A stretch of DNA of 64,000 bases. It comes from AC-49 sp963766605 (GTDB taxonomy: Bacteria > Actinomycetota > Thermoleophilia > Solirubrobacterales > Solirubrobacteraceae). Positions 50,414-62,587 of the stretch are shown in pieces. Numbering within the stretch: position 1 is the first letter of the stretch; every line of letters starts with the position of its first letter. The notes below the pieces were generated by a model that saw only the letters and a program-made list of their open reading frames with translations, did no database searches and was not told where the DNA came from. The stretch lies in NCBI GenBank assembly GCA_963766605.1, contig CAVYAT010000001.1, forward strand, positions 558,001-622,000, given 5' to 3'. Made by a program: the position numbers and the translations under genes.

Positions 50414-50429
50414 ATCCTACCGGTAGGGT
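50414..50429. promoter_or_regulatory. palindromic bidirectional promoter between upp and the nucleoside operon
   Basis: CCTACCGGTAGG (50416-50427) is a perfect 12-bp palindrome. It supplies TAGGGT (50424-50429) toward the operon and TAGGAT (50419-50414) toward upp. The boxes are 13 and 9 nt from the start codons, so both mRNAs would be nearly leaderless. Only 38 bp separate the two genes. Confidence 0.5.
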
Positions 50430-50442
50430 CGATCCCCGCCCG

Positions 50443-51342
50443 ATGCGAAACGTCGAGCTCAAGTCGCGCGATCCCGACCCGGCCCGGACCCTGGAGCGTG
50501 CGCTCGCGCTCGGCGCCGAGGATCGCGGCGAGATCGAGCAGCGCGATACCTACTTCGCGGGCGCGCACGGGCGCGTGAAGCTGCGCGAGCAGACCCCCGG
50601 CGACGACGAGCTGATCGCCTACCGACGCGAGGACGACGCCGGCGCGCGCACGAGCGAGTACGTCCGCGTCGCGGTCGTCGACGCCGGGGCGTTGCGCGAC
50701 GCGCTGGACGCCGCCTACGGAACACTGGTCGTCGTCGCCAAGCGCCGCCGGCTGCTGTTGTGGGATGGGGTGCGCATCCACCTCGACGATGTCGCGGGCC
50801 TCGGCGCACACCTCGAGCTCGAAGCGGTCGCGCCCGATGACTCCGACCTGCGCGCGGAGCACGACAAGATCGCGCAGCTGCGCCAGGAGCTGGCGATCGG
50901 CGACGCCGATCTCGTCGCCGGCAGCTACTCCGACCTGCTGCTCGACGGGCCGGCCGTGCTGCTGGCCGCCGCGGCGGCCGCGATGGCCAATGCCCACGCC
51001 CCGTACTCCGAGTTCCCGGTCGGCGCGGCGCTGCGCGGCGCCGGAGGCGGCATCTACGCCGCGGCCAACGTCGAGAACGCGGCCTACCCGCAGAGCCAGT
51101 GCGCCGAGGCGTCGGCGATCGGCGCGATGGTCGCGACGGGCGAGACGAAGATCGCCGCGATCGCCGTCGTCGCGCAGCGGGCCGAGATCTGCCCGCCGTG
51201 CGGCGGCTGCCGCCAGCGGCTGTCGGAGTTCGCGTCGCAGACGACGCCGGTGTACCTCGGCCGCCCGGGCGGCAACGTGATGACGACGACGCTCGGCGAG
51301 CTGCTGCCGCTGTCGTTCGGAGCCGCGGAGCTCGGGCCGTGA
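50443..51342 (+). CDS. CYTH domain - cytidine deaminase fusion protein
   Basis: 299 aa, ATG at 50443. Residues 1-168 are a CYTH (class IV adenylate cyclase/triphosphatase) domain: VELKSRD at the start, GRVKLREQ, a basic strand VVAKRRRLLLWDGV, acidic RIHLDDVAGLGAHLELEAVA and the SYSDLLL end. Residues about 175-295 are a complete cytidine deaminase: APYSEFPVGAAL, NVENAAYPQSQCAEASA (Cys220, catalytic Glu222), PPCGGCRQ (Cys253, Cys256 for zinc). The deaminase converts cytidine to uridine plus ammonia; the CYTH half may act on a nucleoside or inorganic triphosphate or make cAMP. First gene of the operon; its stop overlaps the phosphorylase GTG. Confidence 0.9.
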   Translation: MRNVELKSRDPDPARTLERALALGAEDRGEIEQRDTYFAGAHGRVKLREQTPGDDELIAYRREDDAGARTSEYVRVAVVDAGALRDALDAAYGTLVVVAKRRRLLLWDGVRIHLDDVAGLGAHLELEAVAPDDSDLRAEHDKIAQLRQELAIGDADLVAGSYSDLLLDGPAVLLAAAAAAMANAHAPYSEFPVGAALRGAGGGIYAAANVENAAYPQSQCAEASAIGAMVATGETKIAAIAVVAQRAEICPPCGGCRQRLSEFASQTTPVYLGRPGGNVMTTTLGELLPLSFGAAELGP

Positions 51343-52135
51343 GCGCCGCCGCGTCCGTCCTGGCGCTGCGCGCGGCCGCCCCGCCGCGGGTGGCGATCGT
51401 GCTCGGCTCCGGGCTCGGCGCGGTCGCCGACGCAGTCAGCGACCCCGTCGTCGTCGGCTACGACGAGCTGCCGGGCTTCCCCCGCCCGACCGTCGCCGGT
51501 CACGCCGGCCGCGCGGTGCTCGGCCGCATCGGCGACGTGCCGGTCGTCGTCCTACAGGGCCGCCAGCACGTCTACGAGGGCGGCGACCTCGAACCGATCC
51601 GCGCGCCGGTCCGCGCTGTGCGCGCCGCGGGCGCCGAGGTGCTCGTGCTGACCAACGCGGCCGGCTCGCTGCGCCCCGAGGTCGGGCCGGGCGCGCTGAT
51701 GGCGATCACCGACCACATCAATCTCAGCGGCGTCAACATCCTCACCGGGCCCAACGACGACGCGCTCGGCCCGCGCTTCCCCAGCCTTCACGACGCCTAT
51801 GACCCACAGCTGCGCGCCCGGCTTCACACGGCGGCCGGCGAGCTCGACATCGCGCTGGCCGACGGCGTCTACCTCGCCGTGTCGGGCCCGAGCTTCGAGA
51901 CGCCGGCCGAGATCCGCGCATTCGGGACCCTCGGCGCCGACGCCGTCGGCATGTCGACCGTCCACGAGACGATCGTCGCCCGCCACTGCGGGCTGCGCGT
52001 CGCCGCGATCTCGGCGATCACCAACCTCGCCGAGGGCCTGTCCGACGTGCCGCTCAGCCACGAGCAGACGTTGCGCGACGGCGAGCGCGCGGCGGTCGAC
52101 CTCGCGCGGCTGATCACACGCTTCGTCGAGGGCCT

Positions 52136-52139
<4 letters not shown>
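51339..52139 (+). CDS. punA: purine nucleoside phosphorylase
   Basis: 266 aa, GTG at 51339 overlapping the previous stop (GTGA). Family 2 (trimeric) PNP: VAIVLGSGLGAVAD, LQGRQHVYEGG, NAAGSLRPEVGPGALM, SGPSFETPAEIRAF (Glu of the purine site) and GMSTVHETIVARHCGLRVAA with the SAITNLAEG Asn that selects guanine/hypoxanthine. Reaction: purine nucleoside + phosphate to base + ribose-1-phosphate. Part of the nucleoside operon. Confidence 0.95.
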
Positions 52140-53436
<1,297 letters not shown>

Positions 53437-53440
<4 letters not shown>

Positions 53441-54405
53441 TCGCCAAGGTCGAGCTCCACGTCCACCTCGAGGGCACCGCCCCGCCCGAGCTGATCGGCC
53501 GCCTGGCGCAGCGCAATGGCCTCGAAGTCCCGGCCGGACTGCTCGACCACGCAGATCGCTTTGTCTATACCGACTTCCTCGACTTCCTGCGCGCCTACGA
53601 CACCGCCGCCAGCGTCATCCGGACCGCCGAGGACTACCGCGACATCACCTACGAGTACCTGCGCTCATGCGCGGACGAGGGCGCGATCTACGTCGAGCTG
53701 ACGGCGTCGCCCGACCACGCGGCGCTCGTCGGCCTGACCGACGCGGAGCATCTGGCGGGCATCGCGCAGGGCATCGACGACGCGCGCCCTCACGGCATCG
53801 AGGGCCGGATCCTGATCTCCGCGGTGCGCAACTTCGGCGTCGAGCAGGCACTGCGGGTCGCGCGCCACGCGGCGGAGCGTCCGCACCCCTACGTGGTCGG
53901 TTTCTCGATGGCCGGCGACGAGGCCAACCACCCGCCGGGGCAGTTCGCGCAGGCGTACGGGATCGTCGCCGAGGCGGGGCTCGGCTGCACCATTCACGCC
54001 GGCGAGTGGGCCGGCGCGCAGAGCGTGCGCGGCGCGCTTGAGCTGCCGATCAGCCGCATCAGCCACGGCGTGCGGGCGATCGAGGATCCGGGGCTCGTCA
54101 GCGAGATCGCTGACCGCGGGATCGTGCTCGAATGCTGCCCGACGAGCAACGTCGTACTCGGCGTCTTTCCCAGCTACGAGGCCCACCCGCTACGGGCCCT
54201 GGCCGACGCGGGCGTGCGCCTGACACTGGGCAGCGACGACCCGCCGTATTTCGGCGCCACGATCGGCGGCGAGTACGAAATTGCCGCTCAGAAGCTTGGT
54301 TTCGACGACGACGACCTACGGGCGATCACGGGGACTGCGATTGATGCCGCGTTCTGCGACGAAGCATTGAAAAAGACAATGCGCGAGCAAGCGGCAAAGC
54401 AGTAG
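53437..54405 (+). CDS. add: adenosine deaminase
   Basis: 322 aa, GTG at 53437, 4-nt overlap with the phosphorylase. Zinc site HVHLEG (8-13), catalytic Glu region HAGEWAGAQS, SHGVRA and GSDDPPYFG, all intact. Converts adenosine to inosine plus ammonia, which punA can then split. Slightly short (about 322 against 330-350). Its last codons (KKTMREQAAKQ) end 35 bp before the next gene. Confidence 0.95.
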
Positions 54406-54440
54406 GCTCGCCCGAAACACCTTCTGAGGAGAGGATCTCT

Positions 54441-55492
54441 GTGAAAGTTTTGTTTAAGGCGCTGACGGTCGTTGGTTGCGTCGCGCTCGTGGTCGCGATC
54501 GCGGCCTGCGGCTCCTCGAAGAAGTCGAGCTCGAGCTCTTCGACCGCGGCGGCCACGTCCACGACCCCGAAGTCGGCGTTCAAGGTCGGACTGGTCACGG
54601 ACATCGGTGGCCTCAACGACCACGGCTTCAACCACCTCTCCTACCTCGGTCTCCAGCGTGCCATCAAGCAGCTCGGGGTTCAGGGGCGGGTGCTGCAGTC
54701 CAACTCCTCGGCCGACTACCTGCCGAACCTCACGACGCTGGCCAAGGGCGGCTACAACCTGGTCATCCCGGTCGGGTTCCTGATGCAGGACGCGACCGAC
54801 TCGGTCGCCAAAGCGACGCCGGCCGTCAAGTTCGCGATGATCGACACCGACGCGACGACGATGAAGACGAAGGGCCTCAAGAACGTCGAGGGGCTGTTGT
54901 TCAAGGAGCAGCAAGCGGGTTACCTGGCCGGCTACCTGTCGGGCCTGTACGCCAAGGACAACCACATCAAGACGATCTCGAGCGTCGGCGGCCAGAAGAT
55001 CCCGCCGGTCGACCACTACATCGCCGGCTACCAGGCGGGCGCCAAGGCGGCCGATCCCGGCATCAAGACGCTCAACGGCTACTCGCAGGACTTCGTCGCC
55101 CAGGACAAGTGCAAGGAGCTGGCGCTCAACCAGATCGCCCAGGGCTCGAAGGTCGTCTTCCAGGTCGCCGGCCAGTGTGGTCTCGGCGCGCTTGACGCGG
55201 CCAAGGAGAAGGGCGTCCAGGGCATCGGCGTCGACGCCGACCAGAGCTACCTCGGTCCGTTCATCCTGACCTCGGCCGAGAAGAAGGTCGACGTCGCGGT
55301 GTTCAACGCGATCAAGGCCGCCATGACCGGCAAGTACACCGGCAACGAGCAGAACATCATCAACGACCTGTCGACCAACGGAGTCGGCTACGGCACGATC
55401 GGCGCAGCGGGCCAGAAGTACGCCGCCCAGATCGCGAAGATCGCGCAGGAGATCAAGTCGGGCCAGATCACGAACATCCCCGACACCGTGAA

Positions 55493-55496
<4 letters not shown>
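54441..55496 (+). CDS. BMP-family ABC transporter substrate-binding lipoprotein (nucleoside)
   Basis: 351 aa, GTG at 54441 with GAGGAGAGGA upstream. Lipobox IAAC (Cys23), then a Ser-rich linker. The BMP/PnrA domain (FKVGLVTDIGGLNDHGFNHL, FAMIDTD, VEGLLFKEQQAGYLAGYLSG) binds nucleosides, mostly purine nucleosides, in characterised members. It hands substrate to the membrane complex encoded just downstream. The stop overlaps the ABC ATPase start (GTGA). Together they import nucleosides for the enzymes upstream. Confidence 0.92.
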
Positions 55497-57017
<1,521 letters not shown>

Positions 57018-57021
<4 letters not shown>

Positions 57022-58280
57022 CCGACACGGAGCCGTTCACCGACGCCGACGCCGACGCGATGCTCGTCGGCGAGGACGTCGACGAGATCCGCCCGACGGG
57101 GATCGCCCGCCTCGCTGCGTACATGCGCGGCGGCGGTGTCGTCGTGCCGTTGCTGACCGTGCTGATCGCATTCCTGATCGGCGGCCTGGTCGTGTTCATC
57201 ACGGGCCACGATCCGCTTACGACCTACAAGTCGATCTTCGACGGCACCGGCCTGAACTGGCTGTTCCCGTGGGTCACCGGCACGGAACGCTCGACGGCCG
57301 CATCGAACCTCCAGCAGACGCTGATCGCCACGACCCCGCTGATCCTCACCGGGCTGGCGGTGGCGTACGCGTTCCGGGGCGGCCTGTTCAACATCGGCGG
57401 CCAGGGTCAGTACCTCGTCGGGACGATCATCGGCGTGTGGGTCGGGTCGTCGTTCGCCGGCATGCCGGCGTTCCCGCACATCCTGCTGGCGATCGTGCTG
57501 GCCTCGCTGGCCGGCGCGGCGTGGGCCGGAATCGCCGGGTTGCTGAAAGCCACCACCGGGGCCAACGAGGTCATCTCGACGATCATGCTCAACTGGATCG
57601 CGATCTGGGTCGGCGTCTACCTGTTCCAGCTCGGCGGTCCGCTGCAGGATCCGACGAGCCCGTCGATCCCACAGTCGGCCACGGTCACCTCGACCGGCAA
57701 GCTGCCGGTCTTCTGGGGCAACCCCGACCTCCAGGGCCTGCACATCGGCCTGTTCATCGCCTTGGCGATGGCCGTCGTCTTCTGGGCCGTTCTCAACCGC
57801 TCGACGACCGGCTACGAGACGCGCGCCGTCGGCCTCAACCCCGACGCGGCGCAGTCGAGCGGCATGAGCGTCGCGCGCAACTACGTCCGCGTGATGGCGA
57901 TCTCGGGCATGTTCGCCGGGCTGGCCGGCGCGATCGACGTGCTCGGCTGGGAGTTCCACGTCGCCACGAACGACATCCAGACGTCGACGATCGGGTTCCT
58001 CGGGATCGCCGTGGCGCTGCTCGGACGCAGCACGGCGCTCGGGACGGTCTTTGCCGCCCTGCTGTTCGGCGGGCTGGCCGTCGGCACGTCGGATCGCAAC
58101 GCGAACCTGTCTGACCCGACGCTGACCACGACGCTGACGTTGCTGATTCAGGGTCTCGTGATCCTGCTCGTCTCGACCGATGTGATCGCGCTGGCGATCC
58201 TACGCAAGCGCAGACGCTCGCCGAAGACGGCGTCGCCGCCGCCGGCGACGCCCCCCGCCGTCGAGGAGAAGGCGGCGTGA
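57018..58280 (+). CDS. nucleoside ABC transporter permease 1
   Basis: 420 aa, ATG at 57018 overlapping the ATPase stop by 4 nt. About 8-9 membrane segments: VVPLLTVLIAFLIGGLVVFI, GLAVAYAFRGGLFNIGGQGQ (the conserved FNIG-GQ loop of BPD_transp_2/YufP), GANEVISTIMLNWIAIWVGV and GLFIALAMAVVFWAVL. It forms half of the membrane channel of the BMP-type importer. The C-terminus is a charged Lys/Pro tail. The next permease overlaps by 4 nt. Confidence 0.92.
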
Positions 58281-59443
58281 AGACGACCCAACAGCGGCTC
58301 GGCTGGGCCGGCGTGGGGCTGGCCGTGCTCGCCGGCTTCATCTCGGTCACGCCGGCCATCGTTCACGCGGCGCTGCCGTCGATCATCCTCGCCGGGATCG
58401 GGATCGGGCTCGGCTGCTACGCGGTCCGCGACGAGCGCCGGCTCGGCATCGCGGCGATCGCGATCGGCGTGTCGGCGATCATCGGCGCACTCGCCGCCGC
58501 GAAGTCAGGCGAGGCCAACCTGCGCAACGTGTTCACGTGGTCGGCGCTGATCGCGGCGACGCTGCGGTACGCCACGCCGCTGCTGTTCGCGGCGCTCGGC
58601 GGGATCATCTCCGAGCGCAGCGGCGTCATCAACATCGGCCTCGAGGGCATGATGTTGATGGGCGCGTTCTTCGGCGTGCTCGGCGCCGACGTGACCGGGT
58701 CATGGGTCGGCGGCCTGTTCGTCGCGATGATCGCCGGCGGCGCGCTCGCGCTTGTGCACGCGGCGTTCGCGATCCACCTGCGCGCCGATCAGATCGTCAG
58801 CGGCACCGCGGTCAACTTCCTCGCGCTCGGGATCACGGGCTACGTGTTCATCGACCACTACGGCACCAACGGCACGCCGCCCGACATCTCGCGGGTACCC
58901 GACATCGCGATACCGGGCCTGCGGCACGTCAGCTTCTTCGGCGACGCGATCGGGCACGCCAACCTGCTGACGTGGATCGGGCTGCTGCTCGTGCCCATCC
59001 TGACCGTGTTCCTGTTCCGGACCAAGCGCGGGCTGCGCCTGCGCGCCGTGGGCGAGAAGCCACACGCGGCCGACACGGTCGGCGTGGGCGTGTTCCCGAT
59101 CCGCTACGCGGCGGTGACGGTGTCGGGAATGCTCGCCGCGCTCGGCGGCGCGTACCTGTCGGTCGGTTTTGTCGGGTCGTTCAGCCAGAACATGACCGAG
59201 GGCCGCGGCTTCATCGCACTGGCCGCGGTGATCTTCGGCAAGTGGCGCCCGCTCGGCGCGCTGATGGCGGTGCTGCTGTTCGGGTTCTCCAGCGCGCTCG
59301 CCCAACGGCTGCCGACGTTCTCGGCGTCGACCGCAACCCTGTTCCAAGCCCTCCCCTACGTGCTGACGCTGGTCGCGGTCGCCGGCGTGATCGGTCGCTC
59401 GCGCGCGCCAGGGTCGATCGGGATCCCGTTCGTGAAGGAGTGA
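58277..59443 (+). CDS. nucleoside ABC transporter permease 2
   Basis: 388 aa, GTG at 58277, 4-nt overlap with permease 1. About 9 membrane segments; conserved LRYATPLLFAALGGIISERS and GVINIGLEGMMLMGAFFGVL (YufQ-like), and LRADQIVSGTAVNFLALGIT. It pairs with permease 1. The gene ends 4 bp before the phosphorylase-like gene. Confidence 0.92.
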   Translation: MKTTQQRLGWAGVGLAVLAGFISVTPAIVHAALPSIILAGIGIGLGCYAVRDERRLGIAAIAIGVSAIIGALAAAKSGEANLRNVFTWSALIAATLRYATPLLFAALGGIISERSGVINIGLEGMMLMGAFFGVLGADVTGSWVGGLFVAMIAGGALALVHAAFAIHLRADQIVSGTAVNFLALGITGYVFIDHYGTNGTPPDISRVPDIAIPGLRHVSFFGDAIGHANLLTWIGLLLVPILTVFLFRTKRGLRLRAVGEKPHAADTVGVGVFPIRYAAVTVSGMLAALGGAYLSVGFVGSFSQNMTEGRGFIALAAVIFGKWRPLGALMAVLLFGFSSALAQRLPTFSASTATLFQALPYVLTLVAVAGVIGRSRAPGSIGIPFVKE

Positions 59444-59447
59444 TCGA

Positions 59448-61160
59448 GTGGCCCTGACGCGACTTACCGTATCCAGCCCGACACAGGACGGCGAGCGGCT
59501 GTCCGACGAGGTCGAGCTCTACCAGCGCACGTACACCACGCTGCTCCGCTCCAGCGGCGAGACGCGGCTGCGCGTGCTCGAGTCGTCGCACCGCGCGATG
59601 GGGTCGAGCCTGCACCCGCTGGCGGCCAGCGATGAGCTCGACCTCGGCGCGTTCCTGTACGCGATCCGGCGCCTCCCCGACGCGATCGTCGGCGCGTCGC
59701 TGGTCATCATGGGCCAGGACACCGAGGCCTACACGGCGCTCGGACTCGAGATCGAATCGTGGACCGAGGCCGAGGCGCCGGCGCGCCGGCGGCGCTGGTA
59801 CGACAGCGGCGCCGGGACGCTCGCCGTGCTGCTGGCCAGCGTCTCCGACGTCGATGACCTGGTGCCGACGCTGGTCGCGTTCCAGATCGAGTGGAACAAG
59901 ATCCGCGTGCGCCAGCGCGCGGCGGGCTGGCCGATCGAGAGCATGACGCCGGAGGCCTGCGCGGCCGAGCTCGGCGGCTCGGGCGACGACTGGGAGCGTC
60001 TGGAGGAGCAGTGGGGCGACCGCTTCGCCGAGCGGATGGCCCTGATCGCCGGCGAGCACTCGCTGTCGCTGCGCGTGCGGATGCTCGGCGGCACGCACAT
60101 CGGCTACGCGCGGATGACGCGCCGCTGGTGGGCGCCGGTTCACGACGAGCTCGCGACACAGGGCCTGGGCGACGGGCCGCTGTACTTCGTCAGCTCCAAC
60201 ACGCACTCGATCGTCAACATCGCGACCAGCGTCGCGCGCGACCGCGAGGCGACGCTCGTCGAGTTCGTCGAGTCGCTGCCCGAGTCCGACATCCTGCGCG
60301 CCGAGCTGACCGCGTTTCGTGAGGGGGCGACCGAGGGCTCGTGGGAGAACTTCCTGTACTTCGTCGCGCGCGAGTACTGGGACTCGCGCGGCGACGAGGG
60401 CCGCGCCGAGCGCCGCGAGGCCGAGATGGCGTGCGGGGTGATGCACGTGCGCTCGAAGACCGCGCTGCGCGTGCCGGCGCAGATCATGCCGCTGCACAAG
60501 CTGTCCCGCGATCGCCTCGACCCGCGGATCGGCGACGTCGATCCGGCCGCGCTGGCCGCGTCGCGGGCGACGCTCGTCAACGTCGACTACCCGCTCGGCG
60601 TGGCGGCGTTCAACATCCTGCGCGAGGTCGCCGTCGACACGTCGGCGCTGCGTGGGGTCTACGTGCTCGGCAAGGCGGCGACGCTGAACGCCGACGTCGG
60701 CGACGTGATGATCTCGAGCGTCGTCCACGACGAGCACTCCAACTCGACCTACTGGCTCGACAACGCGTTCGGCGTCGCCGACCTGACCGCCGATCTGCGC
60801 TTCGGCAGCGGGCTCGACAACCAGCGCGCGGTGACCGTGAAGTCGACGTTCCTGCAGAACCGGTCGTACCTGGACTTCTACTACCGCGAGGCGTTCACGG
60901 TCGTCGAGATGGAGGCCGGCCCGTTCTGCAACGCGGTCTACGAGATCTCCGACCCCGACCGCCACCCCGTCGGCGAGGCCGTCAACTTCTCCAAGCTCCC
61001 GATCGACTTCGGGATCATCCACTACGCCTCTGACACGCCGTACACGCAGGCGCGGACCCTGGGGGCGCGCGGGTTGTCGTACTACGGGATGGACTCGACG
61101 TACGCGTCGTCGCTGGCGATCCTGCGGCGGGTGCTGCGGTTGGAGGGGGCGCTGGCGTAG
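59448..61160 (+). CDS. nucleoside-phosphorylase-like protein of unknown function, 570 aa
   Basis: GTG at 59448, 4 bp after permease 2. The first half is helical with no match I recognise (LPDAIVGASLVIMGQDTEAY, EIEWNKIRVRQ-type helix). The second half reads like a nucleoside phosphorylase fold: LRGVYVLGKAATLNADVGDV, MISSVVHDEHSNSTYWLDNA and the acidic strand FTVVEMEAGPFCNAVYEIS, where VVEMEA mimics the VxDMEx active-site strand, then SDTPYTQARTLGARG. The operon context (nucleoside uptake plus three phosphorylase or deaminase steps) supports a base or nucleoside substrate. It may be a described DUF family; I cannot confirm. Confidence 0.75.
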   Translation: MALTRLTVSSPTQDGERLSDEVELYQRTYTTLLRSSGETRLRVLESSHRAMGSSLHPLAASDELDLGAFLYAIRRLPDAIVGASLVIMGQDTEAYTALGLEIESWTEAEAPARRRRWYDSGAGTLAVLLASVSDVDDLVPTLVAFQIEWNKIRVRQRAAGWPIESMTPEACAAELGGSGDDWERLEEQWGDRFAERMALIAGEHSLSLRVRMLGGTHIGYARMTRRWWAPVHDELATQGLGDGPLYFVSSNTHSIVNIATSVARDREATLVEFVESLPESDILRAELTAFREGATEGSWENFLYFVAREYWDSRGDEGRAERREAEMACGVMHVRSKTALRVPAQIMPLHKLSRDRLDPRIGDVDPAALAASRATLVNVDYPLGVAAFNILREVAVDTSALRGVYVLGKAATLNADVGDVMISSVVHDEHSNSTYWLDNAFGVADLTADLRFGSGLDNQRAVTVKSTFLQNRSYLDFYYREAFTVVEMEAGPFCNAVYEISDPDRHPVGEAVNFSKLPIDFGIIHYASDTPYTQARTLGARGLSYYGMDSTYASSLAILRRVLRLEGALA

Positions 61161-61233
61161 CGTTCTGAGGCACGAATCGCGCAGCCCCACCCCTCTCCCG
61201 GGCGACCCGAACAACTGTGCCTGGGAACTACAA
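61161..61233. other. gap between convergent genes, nothing seen
   Basis: 73 bp between two convergent genes; no stem over 6 bp, no U-run, no coding frame. The nucleoside operon seems to end without a recognisable terminator. Confidence 0.3.
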
Positions 61234-61599
61234 CTAGGTCTCCGACGGCGGCCCGACGTTCTGCTCGCCCTCGGCGATCGCCCGGTCGCGCAGGCCGGCG
61301 ATCCCCTGTTGGCGTGCCGAGATGAGCGCCGGTACGTCGACTTCGATCTTCGATCGGTCGGCCCGGTCGTAGCGCAGCGGCACGATGTCGCCCTCGAGCT
61401 TCCACCCGACCTCGGTCCGGTCCAGCCGGCCAGACCGGACCTCTGCCGTCGCGCCGTCGTCGAACCGCACCCGAGCAGTCAGACGGTAGGTGCCACCGAA
61501 TCCACCGCGGCCCGTGTCGGCGGGCGCCTCACTGTCGACGACCACACCGTCGATCTGAGCCCCGTCGCTCAGGACCTTGTGCTTGCCCAATCCGAACAC
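61234..61599 (-). CDS. hypothetical protein, 121 aa
   Basis: GTG at 61599 with GGGGGAGGA upstream. MFGLGKHKVLSDGAQIDGVV, FGGTYRLTARVRFDDGATAE and LEGDIVPLRYDRADRSKIEV: a beta-rich, charged, soluble protein resembling the DUF3592/SHOCT-neighbour type small proteins, but with no name I can give. It ends in a helical tail (ISARQQGIAGLRDRAIAEGE). It follows the epimerase gene by 13 bp on the same strand. Confidence 0.6.
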   Translation of the reverse strand: MFGLGKHKVLSDGAQIDGVVVDSEAPADTGRGGFGGTYRLTARVRFDDGATAEVRSGRLDRTEVGWKLEGDIVPLRYDRADRSKIEVDVPALISARQQGIAGLRDRAIAEGEQNVGPPSET

Positions 61600-61612
61600 T
61601 GCGTCCTCCCCC

Positions 61613-62587
61613 CTACGGCGCGTACGCCTCAGACGACCCGGTGTAGCCCTTCGCGCCGACCGCGGCGGTCAGCGCCGAGCGCGGTTCCTCGCCGGCCCGC
61701 AGGCGCTCCAGCGCATACGCAAAATCCCAGCGCGGGCGCCAGCCCAGGACCTCACGCGCGCGTGTGTTGTCGTACACGCGGTCGAGCGACGGCAGCATCC
61801 GCCAGCCGTGAACGGCGAACACCTCTTCGTACTCGGGGAAATACCGGGCGACGACCGACGGCGCGCCGACCCGGAGCTCCTCGACGTCGGACGGGACGAA
61901 CGGCGTTGTCGCCGAGATGATGAAACGCCCGAACCCGACCGCGGGCGCCCGCTCCACCGCCAGCCGGTGTGCCGCGACGGCGTCCTCGATGTCGACCCGC
62001 CGGTACAGCAGCTCGTTGACCTTCAGGTTCAGGTCGTCGAACTCGTCGCGCCGGTCCAATACGTCGTCGCGCTCGGGGAAGAACCGCGACGTGCGCAGCA
62101 CGACGATCGCCAGGCCCGTGTCGCGGTGCACCAGTTCGCAGATGTTCTCGGCCGACGTCTTCGTCACGCCGTAGATGTTGCGAGGCGTCGGGATCAGGTC
62201 CTCGGTGACCCATGCGGCCGGCGCGCCTTCGCCCGGCCGCATGGCGTGCCCGAACGCGCTCGTCGAACTGGTGAATACGAACGCGCCCACCCCGGCGCTC
62301 ACCGCCTCCTCGAGCAGCACGACGGTCCCGCTGACGTTGACGTCCACGAACTCCTGCCACGGCCGGGTCGCCACGTGCGGCTTGTGCAGCGTCGCGGCAT
62401 GGATGACCGCCCCCACCCCCTCCGACACCTCGCGCACAACCTCGCGGTCGCCGATCGATCCGACCACATCGGTGAACTCGCCCGGCGCCACGTCGAGCCC
62501 GACCACGTCTTCGCCGTCGGCACGCAGCACGCGCATCAGCGCCTCGCCGAGGTGCCCGGAGCTGCCGGTGACGAGCAGCCTGCTCAC
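61613..62587 (-). CDS. NAD-dependent epimerase/dehydratase family protein
   Basis: 324 aa, ATG at 62587. SDR extended fold: GSSGHLGEALMRVL (GxxGxxG), VIHAATLHKP, and the catalytic YGVTK after a FTSSTSAFGHAM strand (Ser/Thr). An NDP-sugar or other hydroxyl-compound epimerase or reductase; the second half (FVPSDVEELRVGAPSVVARY) does not identify the substrate. It overlaps the upstream half-length ALDH gene by 4 nt, so it may act in the same catabolic step. Confidence 0.88.
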   Translation of the reverse strand: MSRLLVTGSSGHLGEALMRVLRADGEDVVGLDVAPGEFTDVVGSIGDREVVREVSEGVGAVIHAATLHKPHVATRPWQEFVDVNVSGTVVLLEEAVSAGVGAFVFTSSTSAFGHAMRPGEGAPAAWVTEDLIPTPRNIYGVTKTSAENICELVHRDTGLAIVVLRTSRFFPERDDVLDRRDEFDDLNLKVNELLYRRVDIEDAVAAHRLAVERAPAVGFGRFIISATTPFVPSDVEELRVGAPSVVARYFPEYEEVFAVHGWRMLPSLDRVYDNTRAREVLGWRPRWDFAYALERLRAGEEPRSALTAAVGAKGYTGSSEAYAP

